Source of the DNA: Hankyongella sp964404985
GTDB lineage: Bacteria; Pseudomonadota; Alphaproteobacteria; Sphingomonadales; Sphingomonadaceae
DNA length: 64,000 bases
Assembly (NCBI GenBank): GCA_964404985.1
Contig: CAYOMD010000008.1
Coordinates: forward strand, 11,155 to 75,154
Reading direction: 5' to 3'
The stretch's first letter is position 1; every line of letters starts with the position of its first letter. The translations under genes and the position numbers were made by a program. The notes beneath the pieces were generated by a model. That model had not been told where the DNA came from and searched no databases. It was given only the letters and a program-made list of their open reading frames with translations. Positions 1 to 8,736 of the stretch are shown piece after piece.

Positions 1-285
1 TATCTTGGAGACGAGTTTGCGCTGCCGGTCACGGGTCCGCAGTTCGATCGACCAGTCGGTCTCGGATGACGCGCGATCGTTGATATCAGGCTCCCGCAAC
101 GGCTCCGCCTGCAGCGTCTCCAGGGTTTCGCGGGCATCGCGCATAATTTCCTCCCGCCATGCCTTAAGCTTGCGCCGGAAATATTCCTGCTGGCGGGGGT
201 TCATGAAAGGTTCGTCATCACTGGGGCGATAGTCCGGCATCAGGACGTCCAAGCCATCCTCCAGGTCGTCGGCACCTTGCGCCAT
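1..285 (-). CDS. dksA: RNA polymerase-binding transcription factor DksA, N-terminal part (runs off the left edge)
   Basis: Ninety-five codons are visible from an ATG at 285. The N-terminus contains the stretch NPRQQEYFRRKLKAWREEI, which is characteristic of alphaproteobacterial DksA, followed by the acidic coiled-coil arm. The C-terminal four-cysteine zinc finger would lie outside the window. DksA binds the secondary channel of RNA polymerase and, with ppGpp, adjusts transcription of rRNA and amino-acid genes. It lies next to and on the same strand as fliX. A dksA gene also accompanies the fliX/flgI block in Caulobacter (from memory), so the position supports the call. Confidence 0.87.
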   Translation of the reverse strand, partial: MAQGADDLEDGLDVLMPDYRPSDDEPFMNPRQQEYFRRKLKAWREEIMRDARETLETLQAEPLREPDINDRASSETDWSIELRTRDRQRKLVSKI

Positions 286-402
286 TATCCCGCACTCCCA
301 ATGATATATTCGCTTTTTTGCTGTTTTTTGGCGCGTATAGTCGTTTGTTAAGGCACTAGCAACTGCGCGCGTATCCGTTGACCACGAAATGACTCTGGAA
401 AT

Positions 403-828
403 TCAGGCGGAGATGCCGAGTTTTGCCAGTTCGACCATTGCTCGCAGCTCGATCTGGGCGAGGATATCGTCCAGCGCCGGGTCACCACTCCCCCGTTTGC
501 TGCGCGCATAGGCCAAAAGAGTGCTCATGCGTTCACGCGGGATCGTGCCCATCACCAGCCCGCGGCGGATCGCCTCAAGCATGTCAAGCATCTCATGGCC
601 TTCACGGGTGGCACGCTGACGCTCGGCAGCTTGGTCCTCGACGCCCTGCGCGGCCAGCATGGCTCCAAGGCCTGCGGTCGGCGCTATCGGCGCAGCACCT
701 GCGGCCTGGCCGGCTTCTGCCGTGCTGTCCGTCTGAAGAAGCGCGCCAAAGCCGGCGCTGCCGCTGGCTTTGGCCTTGGTGCGCTCGGTCTCTGCGCGTT
801 GCGGGCGCTGGATGCTGTTAATGAACAT
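403..828 (-). CDS. fliX: Flagellar assembly regulator FliX
   Basis: The 141-residue protein starts at ATG 828; a TTG 21 bases upstream is possible but lacks a ribosome-binding site. The N-terminal half is Ala/Thr/Gly-rich and probably disordered. The C-terminal half has the helical FliX signature (EMLDMLEAIRRGL, then a conserved LDDILAQIELRAMVELAK region). In Caulobacter FliX couples flagellar basal-body assembly to the sigma-54 activator FlbD. Here it is divergent from flgI, exactly as in Caulobacter, and the sigma-54 promoter between them fits that circuit. The family call is firm; the regulatory role is inferred from the family. Confidence 0.88.
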   Translation of the reverse strand: MFINSIQRPQRAETERTKAKASGSAGFGALLQTDSTAEAGQAAGAAPIAPTAGLGAMLAAQGVEDQAAERQRATREGHEMLDMLEAIRRGLVMGTIPRERMSTLLAYARSKRGSGDPALDDILAQIELRAMVELAKLGISA

Positions 829-885
829 TGCCGCACTGTCGCCGAACAAGGTTGCTGAAGTCTAAACGCGGCACCGTTCTTGAGT

Positions 886-901
886 TGGCACGCAATTCGC
901 A
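886..901 (+). promoter_or_regulatory. Sigma-54 (RpoN) promoter for flgI-cheL-flbY
   Basis: The sequence TTGGCACGCAATTCGCA holds the -24 GG and -12 GC elements with exactly ten bases between them and close agreement to the TGGCACG-N4-TTGCW consensus. It lies about 55 bases before the flgI start codon. Late flagellar operons in related bacteria are RpoN-dependent. Confidence 0.85.
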
Positions 902-956
902 TTTCTAGGGGCGACAGCGCGCCGAACCGCGCGCCAACGCCAGAAGGACGCCACGA

Positions 957-2114
957 ATGTCAAGAGAATCCGCGAGATATGCACGCTATGCGACTTGTGC
1001 AGCCGGTCAGATCTGCCGGGCTATACTTGCCGCCCTCCTGCTGCTGACATCGCAGACCAGCGCACTGGCAGCCTCCCGCATCAAGGATATCGTCGATTTC
1101 GAGAACGTCCGGGAAAACCAGCTTGTCGGTTATGGCCTGGTTGTTGGCCTCAAGGGCACCGGTGATTCGGTGCGCAAGGCCCCCTTCACGGAAGCCTCGC
1201 TGAAGGCCATGCTGGAACGGCTTGGCGTCAATGTCCGGGATGTGAATATCGATCCGGACAATGTGGCCGCGGTGTCCGTGACGGCCTCCCTCCCTCCTTT
1301 TGCCCGCAAGGGCTCACGCATTGACGTGCAGATATCGGCCATCGGTGACGCAGAAAATCTGCAAGGTGGAACGCTACTGGTAACACCGCTCGTTGGCCTG
1401 GACGGGGAAGTCTATGCGGTTGCCCAGGGCTCGGTTGCCGTTTCGGGTTTTGAGGCGCGTGGTGCTGGCCAAAGCGTCTCGCGCGGGGTCACCACAGCGG
1501 CGCGGATCGCTGGCGGCGGCATCGTCGAGCGTGAGGTCGCGTTCAACTTCAATGGCCAGCAAGGGATCAAGCTGGCCCTGAAGAACCCGGATATCACGAC
1601 AGCCCGCCGGATTGCTGACGCCATCAACGAGGCCAAGGGCGGAAAAATCGCGATGGCGATCGACCCGACCACCGTGCAACTCATCCGCCCGGTCGAGGAC
1701 CAGACGGGCATGCTGGCATTGCTCGGGGATATCGAACAGTTGCCGGTCAAGGTCGACCAGCCGGCCCGTGTTGTCGTCGACGAAGCGTCCGGCACCATTG
1801 TGATGGGTGCCGATGTCAAGATTTCCGAAGTGGCGATCGCCCAGGGCAACCTGACCATCCGCATCACCGAGACCCCGCAAGTTTCCCAGCCAAACGCACT
1901 TTCCCAGACCGGGACAACTCAGGTCGTCCCACGTACTTCGATTGATGTCGACGATGGCAACGGCAAGAAACTGGCTCTTTTGCGTGCTGGAGTCTCGTTG
2001 CGGGATCTGGTGGATGGGCTGAACGCTCTGGGCGTCGGCCCGCGCGACCTCATTACCATCCTGCTGGCACTCCGGACCGCCGGTGCCTTGCAGGCTGAAG
2101 TGGAGGTCTTCTGA
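957..2114 (+). CDS. flgI: Flagellar P-ring protein FlgI
   Basis: This 385-residue protein has a long N-terminal signal peptide (hydrophobic AILAALLLL core, cleavage probably after SALA). It is followed by the family start RIKDIVDFENVRENQLVGYG and the usual C-terminus, where FlgI ends ITILLALRTAGALQAEVEVF. FlgI forms the periplasmic P ring around the flagellar rod. Length is typical. AAGGAC upstream of the ATG serves as the ribosome-binding site. The stop codon overlaps the next start (ATGA), so the three genes that follow the sigma-54 promoter are translationally coupled. Confidence 0.96.
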   Translation: MSRESARYARYATCAAGQICRAILAALLLLTSQTSALAASRIKDIVDFENVRENQLVGYGLVVGLKGTGDSVRKAPFTEASLKAMLERLGVNVRDVNIDPDNVAAVSVTASLPPFARKGSRIDVQISAIGDAENLQGGTLLVTPLVGLDGEVYAVAQGSVAVSGFEARGAGQSVSRGVTTAARIAGGGIVEREVAFNFNGQQGIKLALKNPDITTARRIADAINEAKGGKIAMAIDPTTVQLIRPVEDQTGMLALLGDIEQLPVKVDQPARVVVDEASGTIVMGADVKISEVAIAQGNLTIRITETPQVSQPNALSQTGTTQVVPRTSIDVDDGNGKKLALLRAGVSLRDLVDGLNALGVGPRDLITILLALRTAGALQAEVEVF

Positions 2115-2491
2115 TGAATGCGCTCTCTCTCGCCTCGCTGCGCCCTGCCACACCCACGGGATCGGTCGCGCTCAATGCGGACTATTCAGGCCAGGGCGTC
2201 CGCGAGAAGCTGAAAAATGCCGCCCGCGACTTCGAGGCGGTGCTGATCGGCCAGCTGACCAACGTGCTGCTAGAGTCGGTGCCGGTGAATGAAACCTTCG
2301 GCGCTGGGCAGGCCGAGGAAACATTCCGCAGCATGCTAGGGGATGAGGTTGGCAAGTCCATCGCCCGCCGTGGCGGCATCGGCCTCGCCCCGGCCGTACT
2401 TGACCAACTTCTGAAGCTGCAGGGCCTTCCGCCGGAGAAAGCCCCCGGCCGTGGTCCGCCATCTCTTGCACAAACCGGAGCCGCACGATGA
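2114..2491 (+). CDS. cheL: Rod-binding protein CheL / FlgJ N-terminal domain
   Basis: The 125-residue protein corresponds to the rod-binding domain of FlgJ. The core KNAARDFEAVLIGQLTNVLL and the motif GAGQAEETFRSMLGDEVGKSIARRGGIGLA are diagnostic. It lacks the C-terminal muramidase domain of enterobacterial FlgJ, which is normal for alphaproteobacteria, where the gene is called cheL. It would help cap or assemble the flagellar rod in the periplasm. It overlaps both flgI and the next gene by four bases. Confidence 0.88.
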   Translation: MNALSLASLRPATPTGSVALNADYSGQGVREKLKNAARDFEAVLIGQLTNVLLESVPVNETFGAGQAEETFRSMLGDEVGKSIARRGGIGLAPAVLDQLLKLQGLPPEKAPGRGPPSLAQTGAAR

Positions 2492-2961
2492 GCCCTGCCC
2501 CTGCGCACGCCAAGGAAGTCCCCCTGACCATGACGCAGCAACTCCACGCACTGCTGTCGCTCATTGACCAGATTGCCAGTCTCACAGAGCTTGAGGAGCA
2601 CCGCCTGGAGCTGGAGCGCGCCGGGGCCCTCCATGAACTTATTCGCGAGAAGACCCGGCTTGCCGGCGAGTTGCAGCAACGCCTGAAACTGGTGCGCAGT
2701 GGCACGCAGCAATTGCGCGAGTCGGATGCGTCCCTTCGTGAGCAGGTTCTGCAGCGGCTCAGCGATCTGCAACAGCGGATTGTGGAAAACGGACGCAGCA
2801 TCCTGCGCCGCAAGACGGTTAGCGAAGGCCTGCTGTCCGCCATTGCAGCAGAGCAACAGCGCATGCAAATGCCAAACCCGGTTTACAACGGTCGCGCCGT
2901 CGTGACCCCGAATGCGGTCAAGCCGCCAGCAGCCTCCATTGCGCTCAACGCTGTAGTATAA
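2488..2961 (+). CDS. flbY: FlbY-like flagellar protein (FlgN-type coiled coil)
   Basis: The 157-residue protein is almost entirely helical, with heptad-rich segments rich in Leu, Glu and Arg between about residues 15 and 125 and a low-complexity tail. It has no signal peptide or membrane segment. Its place as third gene after flgI and cheL matches flbY of Caulobacter, and the all-helical build resembles FlgN-type export chaperones. The assignment rests mainly on synteny and predicted structure; sequence identity to FlbY could not be checked. A second possible start lies at the internal Met-15 (MTQQL). Confidence 0.6.
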   Translation: MSPAPAHAKEVPLTMTQQLHALLSLIDQIASLTELEEHRLELERAGALHELIREKTRLAGELQQRLKLVRSGTQQLRESDASLREQVLQRLSDLQQRIVENGRSILRRKTVSEGLLSAIAAEQQRMQMPNPVYNGRAVVTPNAVKPPAASIALNAVV

Positions 2962-3058
2962 GCTTATTCGCTGCAAAGCGCCCGGCGTTTACCCTCTATT
3001 CAGCCGGAAGTGAGAGTCTCTTGCGTACTGAATTGCCCCCTGTCTATGTCGCAGGCTC

Positions 3059-3499
3059 ATGGTCACCGAAACACGTTTCCTGTTCTTCTCGAACGATGAG
3101 CTGATCGACGCTCTGGCCCCGGTGTTCAAACACCGGAAGTTGAAAGCGCATGTCGGGGAGCCGATAGTCGTCAGCTTCAGTAAATCCAAAGACGATGCGC
3201 TTGAAACGCACCTGACTTATGTCGGCACAGCATCGCGCCGCAGCTTCAGCCAGGATGAAGTGGGTGCCGCGCTCATTTTGTTGTGCATGCGTCTTGGCAT
3301 TCCCTTACCCAAGGATACCCCAAAACGCGTGGAATTGCGGGACAACCAACTTTGCCTGATTATCGGCGACCACGACTGCTATCCATTGGTGAAGCCTGAG
3401 AGTACACCAAGCAAGGAGAAAACCATCCCCAGCGACGTGCTCGAGTCGGTCGACCATGAAACCGCACTGCTCATGGTCAGTGGCCTGCTGCCGGGTTAG
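3059..3499 (+). CDS. Uncharacterised small cytoplasmic protein
   Basis: This 146-residue protein starts at an ATG preceded by a weak AGG site. There is no signal peptide or transmembrane segment. It opens with a mixed alpha/beta stretch (TRFLFFSNDELIDALAPVF) and ends with a helix after a charged linker. No family is recognised. It follows the flagellar operon by about 100 bases on the same strand, but nothing in it ties it to motility. Codon use and GC are in line with its neighbours, so it is probably a real gene. Confidence 0.55.
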   Translation: MVTETRFLFFSNDELIDALAPVFKHRKLKAHVGEPIVVSFSKSKDDALETHLTYVGTASRRSFSQDEVGAALILLCMRLGIPLPKDTPKRVELRDNQLCLIIGDHDCYPLVKPESTPSKEKTIPSDVLESVDHETALLMVSGLLPG

Positions 3500-3540
3500 G
3501 CCCTTTTCGTTTGAGCCACGGAAAACTTGTAATTTCGATG

Positions 3541-4947
3541 TTAAGCCTTGTAGGCTAGTCGCAGGCCGCCCCAGTGGCGCCCCCGCACAAAGATCGGGGC
3601 TGAGGCATCCTTCATTGCGACGAACACGCCACCCATGTCCCGACGGTATGACTGGAGCAGGAACGGCTTGATGTTTTGCCCGGCGCGCAGACCGACGCGG
3701 TCATTGAAGATGCGACGGTTACGGCCGTGGGCGGTGTTCCATACCGGGTCCGGACCATGCGGCTTGGAAAACTTCAGATTATGTGTCGGCAGATAGCCGT
3801 TGATATCAACTGCAGCACAGAACACCACCCGCTCGTCAATATCCAAGGCCGCTTCCTGGATTGGCGGCAGCAGCCTGTCGGTCAGCGCTGTAAATTTCGC
3901 CAGCACTTGCTGCGGGTTGGTGCCGTCAATGGGCGTATAGGCATGACTGAACAAGTCGGCTTCAAGAATGTCCCCGTTTGCAATAGCGGACTCGAACAGT
4001 GTCGCAATCCGTGCTGCATCATGCCGCACCTGCTCGATCATGCTCGTGTCTACGGTCCTAACGCCGGCATTTATCGGGATTGCCAGCAGGTCCTCTGCCC
4101 GCTCAACCACAGTACCGACAAGAGTACTGACACGAGTCAGATCATCGCTTGAACGCACCAGAGCGCTAGCCGTACCGGTCAACCCGATGAGAAACTTCTG
4201 GGCATGCTGATCGATCATGCTGGCTTCGTTTTGTATCGCAGCCGTCATGTCATTCATCTGCGTCATGACCGTTCGGGTGCGCTGCATAACCTCGCTGAGT
4301 GCGCCGGCTTCCTGGCGCGCAGAAACTGCTTTGTCCAATCCCTCTTCTGCGCGTGTGAGAATACCGCCTGCAGCTTGATAAAGTCCGGCGACAGTTTGCT
4401 GAATCTGGTCTGTCGCATCGCTGGTCGAGGCGCTGAGCGCTTTCACCTCGCCAGCGACCACCGCAAATCCCTTCCCCGCATCCCCCGCCCGCGCGGCCTC
4501 AATGGTAGCGTTCAAAGCCAGCAGGCGTGTCTGGGCGGCAATCCCGGCAATCGAGGCCGCAACACTGTCGATTCTCTTTAGAGCATCGCTGAGGAGGGCG
4601 GCGTCGGCACGAACACCCTCCACAACCTCGGCCAGTCCCCGCACAGTATGATCTGCCCGCGCTAGGGTCGTGATCGAGGCTTCAGCTTCACGCCGCGCGG
4701 TTGCTGTAAGATTTTCAGCATCAGCTGCCGCTTGCCGGACCGTACTGATACCGGAGGCAACCTCAGTCGCCTGTGTCTGCATGGTGCGCAGGCTGGTGAC
4801 TTCTTCCCCGATCCGTAGCGACAAATCACTCACACCACCGGAAATGTCGCTGATCGCCGTCGCAACAATCCCCGCAGTTGCGGCAATATCCGCCACGACG
4901 GTGTGCAGACGATTATCCGAGTCTGCCTCTTGCGTCTTAGAGTTCAT
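3541..4947 (-). CDS. Soluble methyl-accepting chemotaxis protein with C-terminal sensor module
   Basis: Starting at ATG 4947 gives 468 residues; an upstream TTG would add 11. No membrane segment is present, so the receptor is cytoplasmic. The signalling hairpin comes first: around residues 155-190 lies the conserved tip (LALNATIEAARAGDAGKGF followed by VVAGEVKAL). The last 150 residues form a separate module with the motifs VVFCAAVDINGYLPTHN, NRRIFNDRVGLRAGQN and SAPIFVRGRHWGGLRLAY, known from other alphaproteobacterial receptors. The usual order, sensor then signaller, is therefore reversed. The ligand is unknown. It stands alone, with no che genes beside it. Confidence 0.85.
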   Translation of the reverse strand: MNSKTQEADSDNRLHTVVADIAATAGIVATAISDISGGVSDLSLRIGEEVTSLRTMQTQATEVASGISTVRQAAADAENLTATARREAEASITTLARADHTVRGLAEVVEGVRADAALLSDALKRIDSVAASIAGIAAQTRLLALNATIEAARAGDAGKGFAVVAGEVKALSASTSDATDQIQQTVAGLYQAAGGILTRAEEGLDKAVSARQEAGALSEVMQRTRTVMTQMNDMTAAIQNEASMIDQHAQKFLIGLTGTASALVRSSDDLTRVSTLVGTVVERAEDLLAIPINAGVRTVDTSMIEQVRHDAARIATLFESAIANGDILEADLFSHAYTPIDGTNPQQVLAKFTALTDRLLPPIQEAALDIDERVVFCAAVDINGYLPTHNLKFSKPHGPDPVWNTAHGRNRRIFNDRVGLRAGQNIKPFLLQSYRRDMGGVFVAMKDASAPIFVRGRHWGGLRLAYKA

Positions 4948-5054
4948 AGCCCATACCCACAGAGCAATATCTCTAGGCAAGTCTTGGACCTGCGACAGGG
5001 CATAGACAATGAGTTTCTGTGATAAACCGTGGCGTACGACTATCGTATATGCAG

Positions 5055-6089
5055 CTATTCGGCAGCGAGCATCCCTGTCTCGACTGGCTCCTCAACTATA
5101 GTGTCACGGCGGGCCTGCTGGCGCTTGTCGAAGGCACCCCAGACTTCGCTCCAGTTCCCCCGGGTTGCGGCCTTGGAATATTCAGTGGCCCGCGTTTCGA
5201 AGAAATTGGCATGCTCCACCCCGTTCAGCAGCGGTTGCAACCAGGGCAGCGGGTGCTGGTCAATCAGGTAGAGCGGTTTCAGGCCCAATTGCTTCAGCCG
5301 CCAGTCAGCAATGAAGCGGATGTACTTCTTGATCTCGGTGGGCGTCATGCCGGGAACCGGCCCCATCTCAAACGCGAGGTCAATGAAGGCATCCTCCAGC
5401 CGCACAACACGCTGGCAGCAGTCGGTGATCTCGTCCTTGAGCGCCGGCGTCAGGCAGTCATTCTCGGCGCAGAACGCATGGAACAGCTTGATGATGCCCT
5501 CGCAGTGCAGGCTCTCGTCGCGCACGCTCCAGGATACGATCTGCCCCATGCCCTTCATCTTGTTGAAGCGCGGGAAGTTCATCAGCATGGCAAAGCTGGC
5601 GAACAGCTGCAACCCTTCGGTGAAGCCACCGAACATGGCAAGCGTGCGGGCGATATCTGCCGGCGTGTCGACGCCGAACTGGCCCATGTAGTCGTGCTTG
5701 TCCTTCATTTCCTTGTAGGACATGAACGCGGCGTATTCGGTCTCCGGCATGCCGATGGTGTCCAGCAGGTGGCTGTAGGCAGCAATGTGCACCGTCTCCA
5801 TGTTGGAGAAGGCTGCCAGCATCATCTTGATTTCGGTCGGCTTGAAAACGCGGCCGTAATTCTCGTGGTAACAGTCCTGCACTTCGACATCGGCCTGGGT
5901 GAAGAAGCGGAAAATCTGGGTCAGCAGGTTGCGTTCGGTCGGGGTCAGCTTCTGTGCCCAGTCCCGGCAGTCTTCGCCCAGCGGCACTTCCTCCGGCATC
6001 CAGTGGATCTGCTGCTGGCGCTTCCAGAAGTCGAACGCCCAGGGGTATTCGAACGGCTTGTAGGTCTTTGAGGCTTCAAGCAAAGGCAT
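5055..6089 (-). CDS. nrdB: Ribonucleoside-diphosphate reductase class Ia, beta (radical) subunit
   Basis: ATG 6089 is chosen because GAAGGG lies eight bases upstream; the TTG nine bases earlier sits directly on that site. The 344-residue protein carries the diiron ligands (ADVEVQ; NMETVH, then a second set in SVRDESLHCEG) and the radical tyrosine four residues after the first His (HIAAY). It supplies the tyrosyl radical to NrdA for reduction of ribonucleoside diphosphates. It is the last gene of the nrdA / small lipoprotein / nrdB operon, five bases after the lipoprotein gene. Confidence 0.95.
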   Translation of the reverse strand: MPLLEASKTYKPFEYPWAFDFWKRQQQIHWMPEEVPLGEDCRDWAQKLTPTERNLLTQIFRFFTQADVEVQDCYHENYGRVFKPTEIKMMLAAFSNMETVHIAAYSHLLDTIGMPETEYAAFMSYKEMKDKHDYMGQFGVDTPADIARTLAMFGGFTEGLQLFASFAMLMNFPRFNKMKGMGQIVSWSVRDESLHCEGIIKLFHAFCAENDCLTPALKDEITDCCQRVVRLEDAFIDLAFEMGPVPGMTPTEIKKYIRFIADWRLKQLGLKPLYLIDQHPLPWLQPLLNGVEHANFFETRATEYSKAATRGNWSEVWGAFDKRQQARRDTIVEEPVETGMLAAE

Positions 6090-6094
6090 GGTCG

Positions 6095-6376
6095 TCAACC
6101 CTTCTTTCTAGAGCCGTGCGAGCCCACACCGAGGACGCACACGCCGAGGAAATACCCAAAATCATACCAGCCGCCGTTGTTGGGCACTGCATAGATCGCA
6201 ACGTTATCCATGAACAACGACAGAACCCAGGCGAACGGAAAAATGAAACCATGCAGAAGGCCCTGAAGGAAGCCTGGCGCATCGGATTGCGTTGCCTGTG
6301 CGCTTTGCTGTGCGCATCCTGAAAGGATCAGGAGCGCAGGCAGGACCAGCATGGGTGGCAACGCCGGACTCATCAT
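6095..6376 (-). CDS. Small conserved lipoprotein/membrane protein between nrdA and nrdB
   Basis: The 93-residue protein begins MMSPALPPMLVLPALLI and has a lipobox (LILSGC), so it is probably a lipoprotein. The mature part contains one further hydrophobic stretch (FIFPFAWVLSLFMDNVAIYA) and then the motif VPNNGGWYDFGYFLGV, which is typical of a widespread small protein family of unknown role. It is cotranscribed with the ribonucleotide reductase genes: 49 bases after nrdA and 5 before nrdB. Whether it has anything to do with nucleotide reduction is unknown. Confidence 0.7.
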   Translation of the reverse strand: MMSPALPPMLVLPALLILSGCAQQSAQATQSDAPGFLQGLLHGFIFPFAWVLSLFMDNVAIYAVPNNGGWYDFGYFLGVCVLGVGSHGSRKKG

Positions 6377-6425
6377 TATGTTCTGCTTATGTACCACATC
6401 GACAGGCAAAAGCAACTCCTGTCCC

Positions 6426-8330
6426 CTACTGGCAGGCCAGGCATTCGTCATAGTCCTTCGGCTCGACCTCGATCTGCCGCAGCTCCGGCGTATTGTCAGC
6501 CTCGACGCCGCCGGCAAAGCTGGCGCGCTGGAGGGATTTTGAGCGCAGATAATAGAGCGACTTGATGCCAAGCTCCCAGGCGCGGAAGTGGAGCATCAAC
6601 AGGTCCCACTTCTCGGCGTCGGCCGGGATGAACAGGTTCAACGACTGCGCCTGGCAGATGTAGGGGGTACGATCTGCGGAGAGCTCCAGTAGCCAGCGCT
6701 GGTCGATCTCGAAGGCCGTGCGGTAGGTCGCCTTTTCGTCAGCGGTCAGAAAGTCCAGATGCTGGACCGAACCACCCTGCTCCAGGATCGAGTTCCAGAC
6801 GGCATCCGAGTTCTTCGCCTTCTCGATCAGCAGCCGCTCCAGATAGGGGTTGCGCACCACAAAAGAGCCAGACAGCGTCTTGTGGGTGTAGATATTGGCC
6901 GGAATCGGCTCGATGCAGGCGGAGGTGCCGCCGCAGATGATGGAGATGGAAGCTGTCGGCGCGATGGCCAGCTTGTGGCTGAACCGCTCCATCACCCCGA
7001 CGTCCGCAGCGTCCGGGCATGGCCCGCGCTCGATCGCCAGTGCCATCGATGCCGCGTCCACCCGCTCCTTGATGTGGCGGAAGACTTTCAGGTTCCAGGC
7101 CTTGGCCATAGCCGACTCGAACGGCAGATTATGCTTCTGGAAAAAGCTGTGAAGGCCCATCACGCCAAGTCCGACCGAGCGCTCCCGCTGGGCGGCGTAT
7201 TTGGCCCGGCGCATGCTGTCCGGGGCCCGCTGAATGAAGTCTTCCAGAACATTGTCGAGGAAGCGCATCACATCTTCGATGAAGCGTTCGTCGCCGGCCC
7301 ATTGCTCCCAGGTCTCGATATTGAGCGAGGACAGGCAGCACACAGCCGTGCGCGCATTGCCCAGATGGTCGACCCCGGTGCTCAGGGTGATCTCCGAGCA
7401 GAGGTTGGATGTGGTGACCTTCAATCCAAGCTCGCGCTGGTGCGCCGCCATCGCCTTGTTCACGGCATCCGCGAAGATGATGTAGGGCTCGCCCGTTGCC
7501 AGCCGGGTCTCGACGATTCTCTGGAACAGCGCCCGGGCATCCACTACAGCGCGCTTCTCGCCTGTGCGCGGGCTGACCAGGTCAAAGCTCCTGCCGTCCC
7601 GCACCGCTTCCATGAAGGCATCCGTAATCAGCACGCCATGGTGCAGGTTCAGCGCCTTGCGGTTGAAGTCGCCCGACGGCTTGCGGATTTCGAGAAACTC
7701 TTCGATCTCCGGATGGTTGACATCCAGATAGACCGCCGCAGACCCACGACGCAAAGACCCCTGCGAGATCGCCAGGGTCAAGCTGTCCATGACGCGTACA
7801 AACGGAATGATGCCGCTGGTCTTGCCGTTCATGCCGACCGGCTCGCCGATGCCGCGCACATGCCCCCAGTAGGTGCCGATGCCGCCGCCGCGTGCTGCCA
7901 GCCAGACATTCTCGTTCCAGGTCTCGACGATACCGTCCAGGCTATCCTCGACCGCGTTCAGATAACAGGAAATCGGCAGGCCGCGCCCGGTCCCGCCATT
8001 CGAGAGCACCGGCGTCGCCGGCATGAACCAAAGTCTGGAGATATAGTCGTAGAGTCGCTGGGCGTGCGCGGCGTCATCCGCATAGGCACTGGCCACCCGC
8101 GCAAACAGATGCTGAAACGACTCGCCCGGCATCAGATAGCGGTCGCGCAGGGTATCCTGGCCGAAATCCGTCAGAAGGCTGTCGCGCTGCTCATCGATGA
8201 TCACCGGGAACCGCCACTGGAGGTGAGCCTCGCCACGAGACTGTGACCGCATCGCATCTGCGAGCCGCTCCGGCATGCTGCCGGCTGCTCCGCCCATGTC
8301 GCCATGCGCACCCTGCCCGTCGAAATTCAT
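6426..8330 (-). CDS. nrdA: Ribonucleoside-diphosphate reductase class Ia, alpha (catalytic) subunit
   Basis: The start is ATG 8330, eight bases after GAGGAGG; the longer in-frame starts have no such site. The 634-residue protein keeps every catalytic element. These are the first redox Cys in LPISCYLN (about residue 122), the NxCxE loop in SNLCSE (309-313), the partner Cys in TAVCCLSSLN (about 331), the PTASIS phosphate loop, and the C-terminal CLAC pair that is re-reduced by thioredoxin. No N-terminal ATP-cone is recognisable, so overall activity control may differ from the E. coli enzyme. It makes deoxyribonucleotides together with NrdB downstream. Confidence 0.96.
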   Translation of the reverse strand: MNFDGQGAHGDMGGAAGSMPERLADAMRSQSRGEAHLQWRFPVIIDEQRDSLLTDFGQDTLRDRYLMPGESFQHLFARVASAYADDAAHAQRLYDYISRLWFMPATPVLSNGGTGRGLPISCYLNAVEDSLDGIVETWNENVWLAARGGGIGTYWGHVRGIGEPVGMNGKTSGIIPFVRVMDSLTLAISQGSLRRGSAAVYLDVNHPEIEEFLEIRKPSGDFNRKALNLHHGVLITDAFMEAVRDGRSFDLVSPRTGEKRAVVDARALFQRIVETRLATGEPYIIFADAVNKAMAAHQRELGLKVTTSNLCSEITLSTGVDHLGNARTAVCCLSSLNIETWEQWAGDERFIEDVMRFLDNVLEDFIQRAPDSMRRAKYAAQRERSVGLGVMGLHSFFQKHNLPFESAMAKAWNLKVFRHIKERVDAASMALAIERGPCPDAADVGVMERFSHKLAIAPTASISIICGGTSACIEPIPANIYTHKTLSGSFVVRNPYLERLLIEKAKNSDAVWNSILEQGGSVQHLDFLTADEKATYRTAFEIDQRWLLELSADRTPYICQAQSLNLFIPADAEKWDLLMLHFRAWELGIKSLYYLRSKSLQRASFAGGVEADNTPELRQIEVEPKDYDECLACQ

Positions 8331-8736
8331 GGTCCTGGCCTCCTCAGGTGCTCCCCCCAATGTGGTGAGCATCAAATTTTATTCACTACACCGGGATGGG
8401 TTTTCCCGGCAGCCTAATCCGCACTCACCCCCGATATCCACCGGATTCACAGCCACCGCACCGTTACGGCACACGCAGATGACCAGAGGCTTTTACAACG
8501 GGTAGATCGTGAACCGCGTTCAGACACTACAGATAGTGCTTAACTCTTCTGATTCTGGCAAGCCTGTTTCTACGCGCACTGGCAAGATCACGCGCTTCGC
8601 CGCACTAAAAATTATTGTGCAGTGCGCAAAAAATTGCCGGCTCATTAAGCATATCAGTTCAACGCATCGCAATATGACAGCGTTAACAGAGGCGCATGCC
8701 TGGCACTCCCCAGCCTGGCCAATGATGGAGAAGCCC
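8331..8736. other. Intergenic region between nrdA and the duplicated-domain gene
   Basis: About 400 bases with no supported gene; a frame open through it lacks a good start and ribosome-binding site. It holds the divergent promoters of nrdA and of the secreted-protein gene, and one NrdR-like palindrome. Confidence 0.6.
8524..8539. promoter_or_regulatory. NrdR-box-like palindrome upstream of nrdA
   Basis: ACACTACAGATAGTGC matches 13 of 16 positions of the NrdR consensus (ACACTATATATAGTGT), as recalled. It lies about 195 bases before the nrdA start. NrdR boxes usually come in pairs; no convincing second copy at the expected spacing was found. Confidence 0.45.

Noticed and set aside
6759..8246. 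A 495-codon open frame opposite nrdA
   Set aside because: Composition is Arg/His/Gln-rich without motifs; nrdA on the other strand is unambiguous.
8495..8510. Second NrdR box next to the palindrome at 8524
   Set aside because: Only about half of the positions match and the spacing is 29 rather than the usual 31-32 bases.
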